A DNA stretch of 64,000 bases from Stentor coeruleus (Eukaryota; Ciliophora; Heterotrichea; Heterotrichida; Stentoridae), in the NCBI GenBank assembly GCA_001970955.1, contig MPUH01000259.1, positions 1 through 64,000 of the forward strand, read 5' to 3'. The notes beneath the pieces are model-generated. The model saw only the letters and a program-made list of their open reading frames with translations. It searched no databases and was not told the DNA's origin. The translations under genes and the position numbers were made by a program. How positions within the stretch are numbered: position 1 is the first letter of the stretch; every line of letters begins with the position of its first letter. Below, one piece after another: positions 52,395 through 63,337 of this stretch.

Positions 52395-54689
52395 TCAATC
52401 ACATTCTGCTTCATAACCATCATCCTCAATAGTATTATAAGGTGTCGGCATTTCCAAATTCATTGATGGCTTATAAAACATACTAGGATCCGCTTTTCTT
52501 TCTGAAGCTTTCTTCGAGCCTTTCCCTAAAGTATTATGTCTTGAAGGGACAAATCCAGGGACAAGTAAAGAGTTCCTAAACTGTCTTGTAGATATCCTCA
52601 CTTGATTATCTTCATCATTTTCTTCTTCATCTTCTTTATCTTTTTCTTCTGATTCTGATCCACTACTATCTGAATTTCTATATATCAAGCTATATTTTTG
52701 AGCTAGTTTTTGTTCTTCATCTATTTCAATATCATTTTCTGCTATACTCATTTCACTTTGTGAATACTCAGAAAGTTTTTTTACACCATCAACTTCATCT
52801 AAATAATCTTGGACTACTGGCTTAAGGTTAGCTTCTTCAGGGAAAAGAGAAGTTGAAGTTTTAGGTAAGCCTATAACTTCTCTGGGGTTTTTACTTACTT
52901 TTAGTAGGTTTTTAGGAATGCGGTTGTAGTTACTTGGTTCTAGGACTGAAGGGTCGATACAGTGAGAATAAGCATCTTTTCTCCCTTCTAACCACTTTTT
53001 TTTCGCATCTTCATGGTCTAGGTTTAAGAGGATTTTATTGCAGCGGATCGCAACGTGGCCTATGCCTTGACAAACATAACAATTTACCAACAAAGAAGAA
53101 TAATCATTATCCCCACAACCTTGTATCAGAGTCTCAGTAGCAATCTTAGCCTCAGGGAATTTCTCAAGTAAAATATTCAAATTAATCCTAGACAAACTCA
53201 GCAAATCGACAAAATCAATACATTTAGCCGATGCACATCTGGGTGTCTCTAAAAAAAATGCAATCTCCCCAAAATATTTCCTACTTCCTAACTCAGCAAT
53301 AGTCGACTTTGTACTATGATGATATATATCAATCTTCCCATTCTGTATAAAATACATCTTTGTGCTCATTTCCCCTTCTTCAATAACAATATCCCCAGGT
53401 GCATAAGTCTCAGTTTCTAATGTTTTAGTCAATTGTGATATAAAATGTTCTTCATAAATCGTAAAAATCATGCACATTTTAATAACAACTCCATGTATAT
53501 GTGCATAAATCTCATCACGTAAAGGTTCAGATAATAAATTAAGAATCTGTTTTTCATCCATATTGTTTTTTTTCCTATTTTCCCATACATATTCCAAATA
53601 TCTTCTTACTCTAAATTGTAAATCATAAGGAAGTTGTTTTTTTCTCATATATCTATTGACTGCAACAACTTGTTCTCGATAAGCATTTTCTCCTGAGTTT
53701 TGTTTGCTAACTAAAGAACCTATACTACCTACAGTATAAGCGAAAATCCCACAGGCTAAAATCATTGTGATCATGGCAAAGATTTTCTCATTTACAGTGT
53801 ATGGAGTTATGTCTCCATAGCCTACTGTTGTCATTGTGGTAAAAGCCCAATATAAAGCTGTGATGTATTTATCAAAGACTGCTTTATCAGCTATTTTTGT
53901 AGCTACAATCCATGTCACTGGGTGGCTATACATATCTTGGTTTCCTATAAAATACCACCAACAAGCAGTCCAATGAGCTACAAAAAATACTAAAGATAAT
54001 AGCCTTATAAACACAAAAACTGTAGCTAATGTGCTACTTGCAATATAATCTTCGACTTTAATCAAAATCCTCTTAAGCTTAGTCAGTCTTAGTAACTTCA
54101 AAATCTTCAGAAACCTAAAAATCCTCACAACCCTAATAAGTTTTGCGCTGTTGTAAATATTGTTATTATCTGTTGTAGAAGATAAGCTTTCATCAACAAA
54201 AATCCCAGTCAAAAACCAATTAAAAGGAAAAGTCGATATAGCATCAATCCAAAACCATCCTAAAAGGTATCTTCTAATAATCTTACAACGGCTTAATATA
54301 AGTGTGCCATGGGAATAAAACCCGGTATTAAAGCAAATAATAATATCAATTGAAAAAACTATCGTAATGACAAAATCTAAAATCACCCATCCACCTGTTA
54401 ATGGAACTTCAAAACATAGGCGAAAAGGAACTTCAAGGGATTGATATAAGATGATTATCATAACAACCATATCCCAGCTTATTCTTATCATTGAGTCTGG
54501 GTGTAAAATTAAACGTGATGAGCAGCTTTCTGATGAAGATTGGTCGATTATGTTTTTTGAACGATATGCTTCATCTCTAATTGAACGAAGATGTAAAAGT
54601 ACTTTATCATTTGCTTGCTCTTCAGCTATAGGGACTACTACAGATTTTTTCCTTAATGCTGTTATATCTTTATTGCTTCGTTTATCCAT
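52395..54689 (-). CDS. voltage-gated K+ channel with cyclic-nucleotide-binding domain and CCHC knuckle
   Basis: A 764-residue channel of the EAG/HCN/CNG type. Six helices span about 70-335, with S4 rich in spaced Arg/Lys (RVVRIFRFLKILKLLRLTKL) and the pore TTMTTVGYGDITPY. GYGD indicates K+ selectivity. A C-linker and cyclic-nucleotide-binding domain follow (FIQNGKIDIYHH, YFGEIAFFLETPRCASAKC). At 537-550 comes CYVCQGIGHVAIRC, a C-x2-C-x4-H-x4-C zinc knuckle. The C-terminus is acidic and disordered. Likely role: control of ciliary membrane potential. Confidence 0.93.
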   Translation of the reverse strand: MDKRSNKDITALRKKSVVVPIAEEQANDKVLLHLRSIRDEAYRSKNIIDQSSSESCSSRLILHPDSMIRISWDMVVMIIILYQSLEVPFRLCFEVPLTGGWVILDFVITIVFSIDIIICFNTGFYSHGTLILSRCKIIRRYLLGWFWIDAISTFPFNWFLTGIFVDESLSSTTDNNNIYNSAKLIRVVRIFRFLKILKLLRLTKLKRILIKVEDYIASSTLATVFVFIRLLSLVFFVAHWTACWWYFIGNQDMYSHPVTWIVATKIADKAVFDKYITALYWAFTTMTTVGYGDITPYTVNEKIFAMITMILACGIFAYTVGSIGSLVSKQNSGENAYREQVVAVNRYMRKKQLPYDLQFRVRRYLEYVWENRKKNNMDEKQILNLLSEPLRDEIYAHIHGVVIKMCMIFTIYEEHFISQLTKTLETETYAPGDIVIEEGEMSTKMYFIQNGKIDIYHHSTKSTIAELGSRKYFGEIAFFLETPRCASAKCIDFVDLLSLSRINLNILLEKFPEAKIATETLIQGCGDNDYSSLLVNCYVCQGIGHVAIRCNKILLNLDHEDAKKKWLEGRKDAYSHCIDPSVLEPSNYNRIPKNLLKVSKNPREVIGLPKTSTSLFPEEANLKPVVQDYLDEVDGVKKLSEYSQSEMSIAENDIEIDEEQKLAQKYSLIYRNSDSSGSESEEKDKEDEEENDEDNQVRISTRQFRNSLLVPGFVPSRHNTLGKGSKKASERKADPSMFYKPSMNLEMPTPYNTIEDDGYEAECD

Positions 54690-54980
54690 TATTAACCTAG
54701 ATGCTTGCTTTGTTTTTATAATTTTTGAGAAATTTTATGCTTTTTAATAGGCTGGTTAACTTCTAATATTTTCAAGTAATTTAGGTCTCAAGACAATAGA
54801 AAAATTAGTTTAATATTAATGCTTGCAAATCGATATTTATCATTTTAATTTCCCAAAAAATTACCTTAAAAAGTTAAATCCAACACAATCTCTCAACAAT
54901 TTATCATAATTCCTCTTAGCAATTTAATTATTCATACAAATTTTCAAAACAATTCATTTTTTATCTATTTTAATCCTAAT

Positions 54981-57900
54981 CTAAATTCTATCCATATTCT
55001 CTTTGTTTTCTTTCAGAAATGCTATAATCTTGTCGTTTGGTGTAGGGAAAAATATTTTCCTAACACACAAAGTAATAAAGTCTGGTATTAAGGCAATAAA
55101 TGACCCCAATATTATAATAATCCAGGTTTTTCCAAATGAAAGAACTAAGAAAAATAATCCTGGAAACTCTGGCTGTATAGCAAAAGCTACACCATCCGAA
55201 TTTATAAGCGCAACCATCCCATAAAATATAAAAAAAGACACAAATATTGCCCCGCTAAATAAACATTACATATTGTAAAAGTTCCAAAAACAACAAATAA
55301 CAAGAAATTTAACGTGGATTATATGCATCAACAAAACAAAGCTAATTGTCGAAATAAAAAAAAGCCCCGGCTCGTGGCCATCATTAGAAATACCTCCAGG
55401 AATTGTAGTCATAGAGAACCAAAAAATAAAAGTCCCATTAAAAAATGCATAAATAATCCAACTCCAAAAAGTTTTAATTCCAAAATACGCGTTTTTTTGC
55501 CCAGCCGAATACAAATTCGGGTACTTCAAGGAGATTTCAGGAGGAATATCTTGTTCTAATGCAAAAAATGCCATGGTTGATAAATTGCTCCAGAATAAAT
55601 TATAAAACCCTGGTGAAAATCAATCTAAATAGTAAATCTGACCACTAAATCCTGAGAATATTGAAAACCAAGACTCACCTATTTCCATTGAGATGTTTTT
55701 ATAGAAGAAATGAAGTATAAAATGTGTCATACGATGATAAGCATAGCGACCATGAACAAAAAGTAAACGTCTAAGATAACTGAATTGTGGAATTGAGTAT
55801 TCAGCAGCTAAAACAGCTTGATTACCTTCTTTACCAGCAATACCAATTCCAATACTTGCTGTTTGAATCATGCTAACATCATTAGCCCCATCTCCAATAG
55901 CAAGTGTTATCCATTTCCCATTATTTTTACATAATTGGACTATATCACTTTTCTATAAAGGAGACATTCTACAACAAATACATGTATTTGCTATAAACCC
56001 AAGTCTAAAAAAAATCGACGTAAGATTTCTATCACCTTTGATTAAAGCTAAGGATGAACCGTTTATTGCTAAGCTAAGAGGAGTATCTAAAGATCTTTTA
56101 ATTTTTTCTAAACCATCAAATGATTTTTCTAATAAATTGTATTTTTTTTCAAATGATAAGAGTTTCTTAGAAATTTTATCTCGTTTTGAGTCAAAGATTT
56201 TTATCAGTTTTGTTTTGCTGTTGATAAGATTGCAAGATTTAGCAATTTCTATAACAGTTTCTTCTTTGTCCCCAGTTAACACCCAGATTCTTATGTTTGC
56301 ATCAATGAGCATTTGAATTGTTTCAGGGACATCGTCTTGGAGTTTATCTTCAACTGCTGAGGTTCCAAAAAACTCTAAGTCTTTTTCAATTTCACTATAG
56401 ACTTCTTCTGCAATTTTGTCTTTATTTTTTGCATTGCTTAACATAACTTTTTTCCATTCTTCGTTCCATAAGATGAAATCATCTAAACTAATTTCTTTAC
56501 CTGCAAAGACCATAGTTCTCAAACCTTCTAAAGCGAAACTTTCTAGTTCAACAAAAATAGCTTCTTGTTCATCTGTGCTTATTAAGTTTAACATAACATT
56601 ATCAGCACCTTTAGTAAAAAGGAAATTCGATTATTTTCAGCTTGTAGGATTACCGACATGCGTTTACGTTCTGATGTAAATGGCATTTCTGCTAAGATTT
56701 TCCAAGCTTCATCTTTCCCATTAATAGATATAATAATACTATCTTCTAAACGTTCAAAAAGCTCAAAACCTACAAGTTTAGCTCCTTCTGTAAGTGCTAT
56801 TTCATCTGGAGATGGTGAATGATATATAAGTTCATCATTATTCCAAGTAGGGAATACTGAATTACATAGAGTAAGTGTTCTAAAGTAATTGACAATATCT
56901 TTTTTGCCTTTAGCCTTTTTTTTCTTAAGGATTCTGTTGATTCTGATTAAATCGTCTTGATTACGAAGGTCATAAATATTAAAATTGATTCCACATTTGA
57001 GTAACTCCATTTCGTTTTTTGTCAAAGTTCCTGTTTTGTCACTGAAAATTATCTCAACCTGGCCTAGTTCTTCGATAATATCAGAAGTTCGCCATGTTGC
57101 ACTTTTATCTACAGTTTCATCATACATGTTAATATCATTTTTAACAAAATAACAAAGGATTAATCGTTGTGTTTCAACAACGACAAAGAGGGATATTGGG
57201 ATAAAAGCTACAAGTTGGATTGTAAAGGTTAAAGCTCTGATTATAAGATCATCTCCTTTATAAGTATCTGATAATTTTATATAATGATTTGCTGACTGAT
57301 TGCGATCATTCCAATATTTCCCAAAACCCCCTAAAAGTAAGCAGAAAGCTTCGAGTACTATGATGATAGTGTAAACTACTCGGTTAAGGTCTTTTTGCAA
57401 TTTGCTTGTTTTTGTTGGAACCTTTTTGCTATTTTGAATTATTTTGCAGTCTCTTCCTGTATAGATAACGAGTCCTAAAATCCAATCAGTGTTTTTAAGC
57501 ATACAACCTCTCAATAACAATTGTTTCGTGTTCATAGGCTCAGCATTATTATTTCTGATAATATTACAGTTCCAACTAACTAAAGAACTGTTAGGATGGT
57601 CAACTTCAAATACCGCATTAAAATCACTTAAGTCATTTTCATCTTTAATTTTTTCAATCAAATGAGATACCATTTTTTCTTTAAGATTGGTTTCTCCATC
57701 TAAATTCATCGTGTTAATATAAGCAACTCCTTTAGTAGAACTTGAACTAAGCATTATTAAATCAGCATGAATTATCTCGTTTTCTTTTATTTTTAGTATA
57801 TGTCCAACTCGAACATTCTGTGATTCCATGGTTATATATTTTTGCTCATTCAAATCATAAACTGTAGCTTTTGCATTATTAACAGCTCTGTCTTGCCTGT

Positions 57901-58222
57901 GTCTAGACACATCTTCAATCCCTTCTTTGATGCTTGAAAAGAGTAAAACAAGGATAAAAGTGCTTGTCAAACTCCAAGGAGCATATGGAGAGAATGGGAA
58001 AAAGACCATTATGATAATAGCAATGTTATAAACGTTAGTCACTCTTGCAAATTGAATAATGATGCTTTTTGGAATCCATGTTATCAGTGAATATCTGGAA
58101 GTTATTACTTTATTTGAACAGTATTCATTTTTATAAACACGGCCGAAATTTATTCTACGGAAAGATGACTCCTCATTTTCTGCCTTCTCGATATCTTCTG
58201 AGGTCTTACCATCAACTTTCAT
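54981..58222 (-). CDS. P4-type ATPase (phospholipid flippase) with three lesions
   Basis: The gene runs from ATG at 58222 to the stop at 54981-54983. A 15-base intron at 55255-55269 joins the last two pieces. Total about 1,075 codons, the family length. Landmarks: N-terminus RVYKNEYCSNKVITSRYSLITW, FSDKTGTLTKNEM with phosphorylated Asp395, TGDKEETVIEIAKSCNLI, LAIGDGANDVSMIQ and ten predicted helices. P4 ATPases flip aminophospholipids to the cytosolic leaflet. Three defects: a one-base shift at the A-run 56616-56620, a TAG at 55953-55955 in place of the conserved Gln of SPLQK, and a TGA at 55620-55622 where SGQxxYDxW has Trp. It may be a young pseudogene or hold assembly errors. Confidence 0.85.
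55255..55269 (-). other. 15-nt intron in the P4-ATPase gene
   Basis: Minus strand GTAATGTTTATTTAG. Splicing joins WNFYN to IGAIFVSFFIFYG within the C-terminal helices. Confidence 0.85.
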
Positions 58223-60825
58223 ATTTATAACAGTGGTGGTTGCTCATCTAAATGAAGTTAGGGCTAATTTTGAAGCCAATGAATAAGTTAAGAAACTATA
58301 TGTATATTAAAGGACTAGAGAAGTATATTAATATATTTAATCAATATTTTCTTAGCATACTAAAAAGTGAAATACTGACGGGAAAGAGCAGTCAAAAATT
58401 ATATAATTGCAATCATGTATAATTACAATAAATATGAGAAAAAGATAACTAAATATATTAAGAAAGGATAAAGTTTTTAAGATATTTAGAAAATTGTAAA
58501 AAGGCAGAGGTTTGCTGGTTTACCCAAGACAAATATTACAAATAAGCATTTTATTATTGCCTTTTATTTTATTTTTCTAGCCGGGAAATAGAATAATTAT
58601 AGAAAACCAATAGATTTATGTATTAGAATCCTAGATAAGTAATAAAAGTTTTATATATATGAATATCTCTTTTAAAATATCAAATACTTTAGGTTTAGCT
58701 TTAATACACCAATTTTATGTATAATTTTTTTTAGGATAAGCAAAAGTCCAATAGGGAAAAATAAGAAAGGGATCATTTGATAACAAATTCTTTAAAAAAA
58801 TAGTTTTTTGATTGAAAAAAAACGTAAAGTCTAATTTAGAAGTAGATAATTGTAAGTAGTAGTAAGACATGGAATATTACTATTTCTAGGGTATAAATAC
58901 ATATAGTCTTCTCTGAGTATGAATTTTATCTAAGTTTACACTTTCCTTTCAAGCTTATCTAGATAATTAAAAAAGTTATAGTTCTTATATTTATATCAGA
59001 AAAAGAATTTTATATGGTAAAACAAATATGTTAAATAAAAAATTCTAATATTCATATAGAAACTACACTTTATTTTAATATACATCAAATACTAGGATAA
59101 ATTTAATTATTATATACTAAATAAACTAGCTTTCCTTATATGGGTATTGAGTTATTTTAACAAGTTTATTGTCGAAGAAATTTATAATTTTAAGTATATC
59201 TAAAGTTTAACTGAAAAAATAAGAATAATTTTACTAAAATATTCAGTAAAGAATTTAAATGCATAAAATTTTGCAAGCGCACAATAAAAGATGTTGGTAT
59301 TTTTTTCCTTTTTTAATAGATCTTGGATTATATTATTGAAACATATTCTAAAAGTTTGTGCTCTTTTTTACTTCTTATTAACCTGTTTTTTACCAAATTG
59401 TTATGAAAAAAAATCTGTTATGTTTTTAATGCATTTGCAAATAATGAAGTAATTCAACATAGTTATTTCTAAGGAAATAAAATATATTATTTTAGTTGAA
59501 AAATTATAATTTACTTTACTGAAATAGTTTTTTTATTACACATATAAAAATTAGAGAACTTTTCTTTTACATTATTAATCATTCTATAGCAATATTTTTT
59601 TATCCAAGTTTGTGAATAAGAAATAGATACATAATAATTATCTATAAACATATAATAATTTATTCTTTAAAATCCTTCAACTTAATTATATCACAAATTT
59701 TAGTTATAAATTCATATCCTGATTCTGAAAAAAAAAATGATAAAATTAGCAGAGTAAGTTTTTTAATTTCTAAAAATAGCAATTTTAAATAGAAAAAATA
59801 AAGATACTTTACTTATTCTAGTTTATTTTTTAATATGCAAAGCCAAGATTTAATTTTTGGATAAAATAACGTCGTTCTATAGTAAATTTTAGCTATGATA
59901 ATGGCTAAAAAAAATTTTTGGTTTTGCCTATTAAAGGTTATTTATTTGAAATTTATAAACTTTCAGTCAATATATTAATGCTATTCAATCTTCTCTACCT
60001 AATTTTTTCTTTACTTTAGGAATTTCATTAATTTAACTGAGCAAAGTCTGAAAACGATTTTAAGTTAAAATTATAGGATTTTAGAAGGGAAATGCATAAT
60101 TATTATGTAAAAATAATGAATATAATCATAGCAATGAAGTTGTTCTTGATATTTAATCTTTTTACCTTTACTATTCGGAGTTTTTTAATTTTTACTATGA
60201 ATGAAATGGTATATTTTCTATGAACTTTCTATAAAACCCTAATACTTTTTTTATTCTCTATCATTAGACTTAATAAAAACCCTATATTCTCGTATTTTAT
60301 CATAAACATAATTTTGTAAATTTCTCCTGTTTCCAAAAGAATAGTATCAAGTGTTATTCTTGGTATTTCATTTAAGAATCAAAATTTTATTATTCCTATC
60401 AGCTTAACAGAAATATATTTTAATACTTCTTCATGTTGTTTTTCTTCTAGATAACATATTTTGGGTGATTTAGAAATAAATAAATTAAGATGTAATACTT
60501 GACAAATTTTCTTAAGATAACTATTATCAACAATTTTAGTAAAAAGTTAGGATTCTTAAATGGGAAAAAATATATAAATTATGGCATTTTAAGAAAAAAT
60601 ATGCATAAGTGCTAGTATTAATAGGCATATCAAATTTATAAGATTTTTAATTGGTTTTTAACAGTGGGTTACCATGCTTTGGGGTTGAATTTTGCTGTTA
60701 ATTATTATTTGATATTTTTTATCAGTTTTTAATCATTTTATTATTAAAATATAAAGTTCCTCTTAATCATAAATATTTTTGTTAATCTTAAAATCACTTA
60801 ACCCCATCAAGCAATGGTTAAAGCT

Positions 60826-60944
60826 ATACTGACAATCTAATTTATTTCAAATCGAGTAATAAAAACCAAAATATTTGCGTATTANATACTGACAATCTAA
60901 TTTATTTCAAATCGAGTAATAAAAACCAAAATATTTGCGTATTA
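60826..60944. repeat. direct duplication around N at 60885 (likely contig overlap)
   Basis: Copies 60826-60884 and 60886-60944 (59 bp) flank the N. No gene affected. Confidence 0.88.
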
Positions 60945-61013
60945 ATAAATTATTATTAAATCAAAAACGAATTTCTAAACAAACACAAAATGCTAAGCAA
61001 AAATATTAATAAC

Positions 61014-61160
61014 ACATAAAATCATCCTAAATTCATCAAAATAATCATTCTAACATCCAAACAACAAATCCTAAAAAAAATCCACANACATAAAATCATC
61101 CTAAATTCATCAAAATAATCATTCTAACATCCAAACAACAAATCCTAAAAAAAATCCACA
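61014..61160. repeat. direct duplication around N at 61087 (likely contig overlap)
   Basis: Copies 61014-61086 and 61088-61160 (73 bp) flank the N. It lies in the 5' flank of the taxilin-like gene. Confidence 0.88.
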
Positions 61161-61274
61161 AAACTTTCAAACAAACTCTCCTACCTCATCTCAAATTTTA
61201 ATATAAAAAAATCTCAAAAACTCCCATAAAATTTCCTTTCTCAATCTCTCATCAAAAACCAAAAAAAAATAAAA

Positions 61275-62168
61275 ATGAACATTGGACAAGAAGATGCTAG
61301 AAAGCTGAGTAATTTCTAATTAGAAAAAGTCTTGAAAAAAATAAGTACCGACATCAAAAATCTTTATGATCAGACTTCAGGTGATCGAAGAGTTCAAATA
61401 TTAAATGAGAGGCTAGTAAAAGAAATCAATGAAGAAGCAAAGTTAGAATCAGAACTTCTTATATCTAGACTACAATATGAAACTTCAATGCATGAACTTG
61501 ATAAATTCAAACAAGATTGTGCTCATGAAAAGTCTCAAAAGCAAAAACTTGAAGCGTATTGTAATGAATTACAGAACAAACATAAACAAATAGTTGATGA
61601 TGCGAATAAGAGTTCTGAGGAAGAAAGGGTTAGGAGATCTAAACTTAGTGAAGATTTTAATAATGACTTGCATACGAGTCAGAGAAAACTTGAGGAGGTC
61701 GCTTATCAAAGGGCAGAGTATATGAAGTATAATGAGATGCTTAAGGAAAAAATGAAAGAACTTTTAGGATATGTTGAAGAAAGAGATAAAACTTACAGTC
61801 AAATGCTAGAAGAAAAAACTAAAGAACTTGAAGAATACAAAGCTAAAATCGAAGAAAAACCAAAAGACGAAGAAATAAAGCTCAGAGCCGAACTAGACGA
61901 GTATAAAAAGAAATTCGAAAACTTCCAAACTTCCCTCACCCAGAGTAACCAGCATTTTTCAACCTTCAAAAAAGAAATGGACACTAAAACCAAGCTTTTC
62001 AAACAACTACAAAAAGAGAACATCGATATCAAAAAACGTGAACAAGAATCAGAATCTACATTAAAAACCCTCAAAGAAGAAGTTGATAGCCTAACAAAAG
62101 TTGTCCAAAAATACGAAACAGACATAGGAAAACTAAATGAATTAAAATCTAAGCTAACATCTAGTTAA
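61275..62168 (+). CDS. taxilin-like coiled-coil protein
   Basis: Exons 61275-61308 and 61324-62168 encode 292 residues, almost all coiled coil. The segment KKFENFQTSLTQSNQHFSTF followed by KKEMDTKTKLFKQLQKE matches the taxilin core, where EKFEEFQxTLxKSNEVFxTFKxEM is typical. QKLEAYCNELQNKHK fits the earlier taxilin LExLCRELQ element. Taxilins bind syntaxins and act in membrane traffic; some relatives associate with cilia. It is shorter than animal taxilins. Start ATG is chosen because the first exon joins in frame. Confidence 0.75.
61309..61323 (+). other. 15-nt intron in the taxilin-like gene
   Basis: GTAATTTCTAATTAG. It splits a Lys codon between ARKL and KKVLKKI; without splicing the upstream ATG frame stops at once. 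Confidence 0.9.
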
Positions 62169-62191
62169 AAATGCTTAAAAATTAGTTTTTT

Positions 62192-63337
62192 TTAATAATT
62201 TTGCGATAATGGTTCATTCCATTTAATCCTTTTTCCATCTTTCCATTCACCTTCTTTATACCCAATATTAGGTACATAATAAGTTCCTTTACCATGTTGT
62301 TTACCATTAAACCATTGCCCTTTATATTCTCTACCATCAGGCCAATTAAAAACTCCAAACCCATGTTTTTTATCATCCCAATAGTCTCCAATATATTTTC
62401 TTCCATCACTCCATGTAAACTCCCCATTACCATCCATTTTATTGTTCTTCCACTCCCCTTTGAATTTTCTCCCATCACTCCATTCATAAACCCCAAACCC
62501 GTTTATGTTATTATCAGCAAAATCTCCATAATAAGAACTTCCATCGGCCCAACAAAACTTCCCTTTCCCATGTTTTTTTCCCATTTTATACTCTCCTTCA
62601 TATCTTGCCCCATCAGGCCAAGTCTCAATCCCTTTACCATGCTGTTTATCATTTTCCCAATCCCCTTCATATTTTGCCCCATTTGTATGCATATAAATTC
62701 CTTTACCATGTGCTTTATCATTCTTCCAACACCCTTCATAAACATCGCCATCTGCATGAATTAAACGACCTTTACCATTAGCTTTATCATACTGCCAATA
62801 TCCTTCATATTTACTCCCATCATTCCAAATTTGACATCCTCGTCCATGTCTTTCTTTTGTATCATTCCATTCACCATTGTAAATTGCCCCATTTTCCATC
62901 TCAACTGGACCTATTTTGTGTACTGTTATATTATCATTGAAGTTATCAGAATAAGTAAATGAACCGAGCATGTTTTCAGCGTTTCTCGTAGCATGTGTTG
63001 AATAATCAGGGATTTTTGATGGTTGAATTAATTTAATTTCAGTCCTTTGGATTATGTCAGAAGATTTGTTTTCGTTAGAATTTTTATAGGTTTCTTTGTT
63101 TTCTGGAGAGTTTGTTATGTGAAATTCTTTCATTGATTTAACTTTTTTTCGGTCTAGGTAGCCTCTGAGAAAGCTTTGGAATTTTATTAAAGGTTTCATG
63201 TTAATGTCTAGTTCATTAGCTGATTTTTTTTCATTTTCTAGACGAGCTCGCATACTTAAGTCAAAAGTTAATGCATTTGTTAGGTTTACTTGCTTTTCTT
63301 GGTCAGGCTCTTTAAGACATGAGCAGTTTTTTCCCAT
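62192..63337 (-). CDS. MORN-repeat protein with N-terminal lipid-anchor signal and IQ-like helix
   Basis: A 381-residue protein. It starts MGKNCSCLKEP: Gly2 with Ser6 fits N-myristoylation, and the nearby Cys residues fit palmitoylation. An IQ-like helix lies near 47-70 (PLIKFQSFLRGYLDRKKVK). From about 148 to the end there are nine MORN repeats plus a partial tenth, each of about 23 residues in the pattern YEGxWxxxKxHGKGxxxWxDG. MORN arrays bind membranes or scaffold cortical and basal body structures in protists. A membrane-cortex linker is inferred. The other frames over this repeat DNA are periodic shadows. Confidence 0.88.
   Translation of the reverse strand: MGKNCSCLKEPDQEKQVNLTNALTFDLSMRARLENEKKSANELDINMKPLIKFQSFLRGYLDRKKVKSMKEFHITNSPENKETYKNSNENKSSDIIQRTEIKLIQPSKIPDYSTHATRNAENMLGSFTYSDNFNDNITVHKIGPVEMENGAIYNGEWNDTKERHGRGCQIWNDGSKYEGYWQYDKANGKGRLIHADGDVYEGCWKNDKAHGKGIYMHTNGAKYEGDWENDKQHGKGIETWPDGARYEGEYKMGKKHGKGKFCWADGSSYYGDFADNNINGFGVYEWSDGRKFKGEWKNNKMDGNGEFTWSDGRKYIGDYWDDKKHGFGVFNWPDGREYKGQWFNGKQHGKGTYYVPNIGYKEGEWKDGKRIKWNEPLSQNY

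Larger units (their letters stand above)
58223..61274. other. 3 kb AT-rich desert, two contig-overlap duplications
   Basis: The longest gene-free stretch in the window. It is very AT-rich, with no frame resembling protein and no RNA gene I can see. The right end holds duplications around N 60885 and N 61087. It separates the divergent P4-ATPase and taxilin-like genes. Confidence 0.5.

Noticed and set aside
62294-62764. Plus-strand 156-codon ORF and other frames over the MORN gene.
   Set aside because: They are periodic shadows of the tandem MORN codons; the minus frame has exact MORN consensus.
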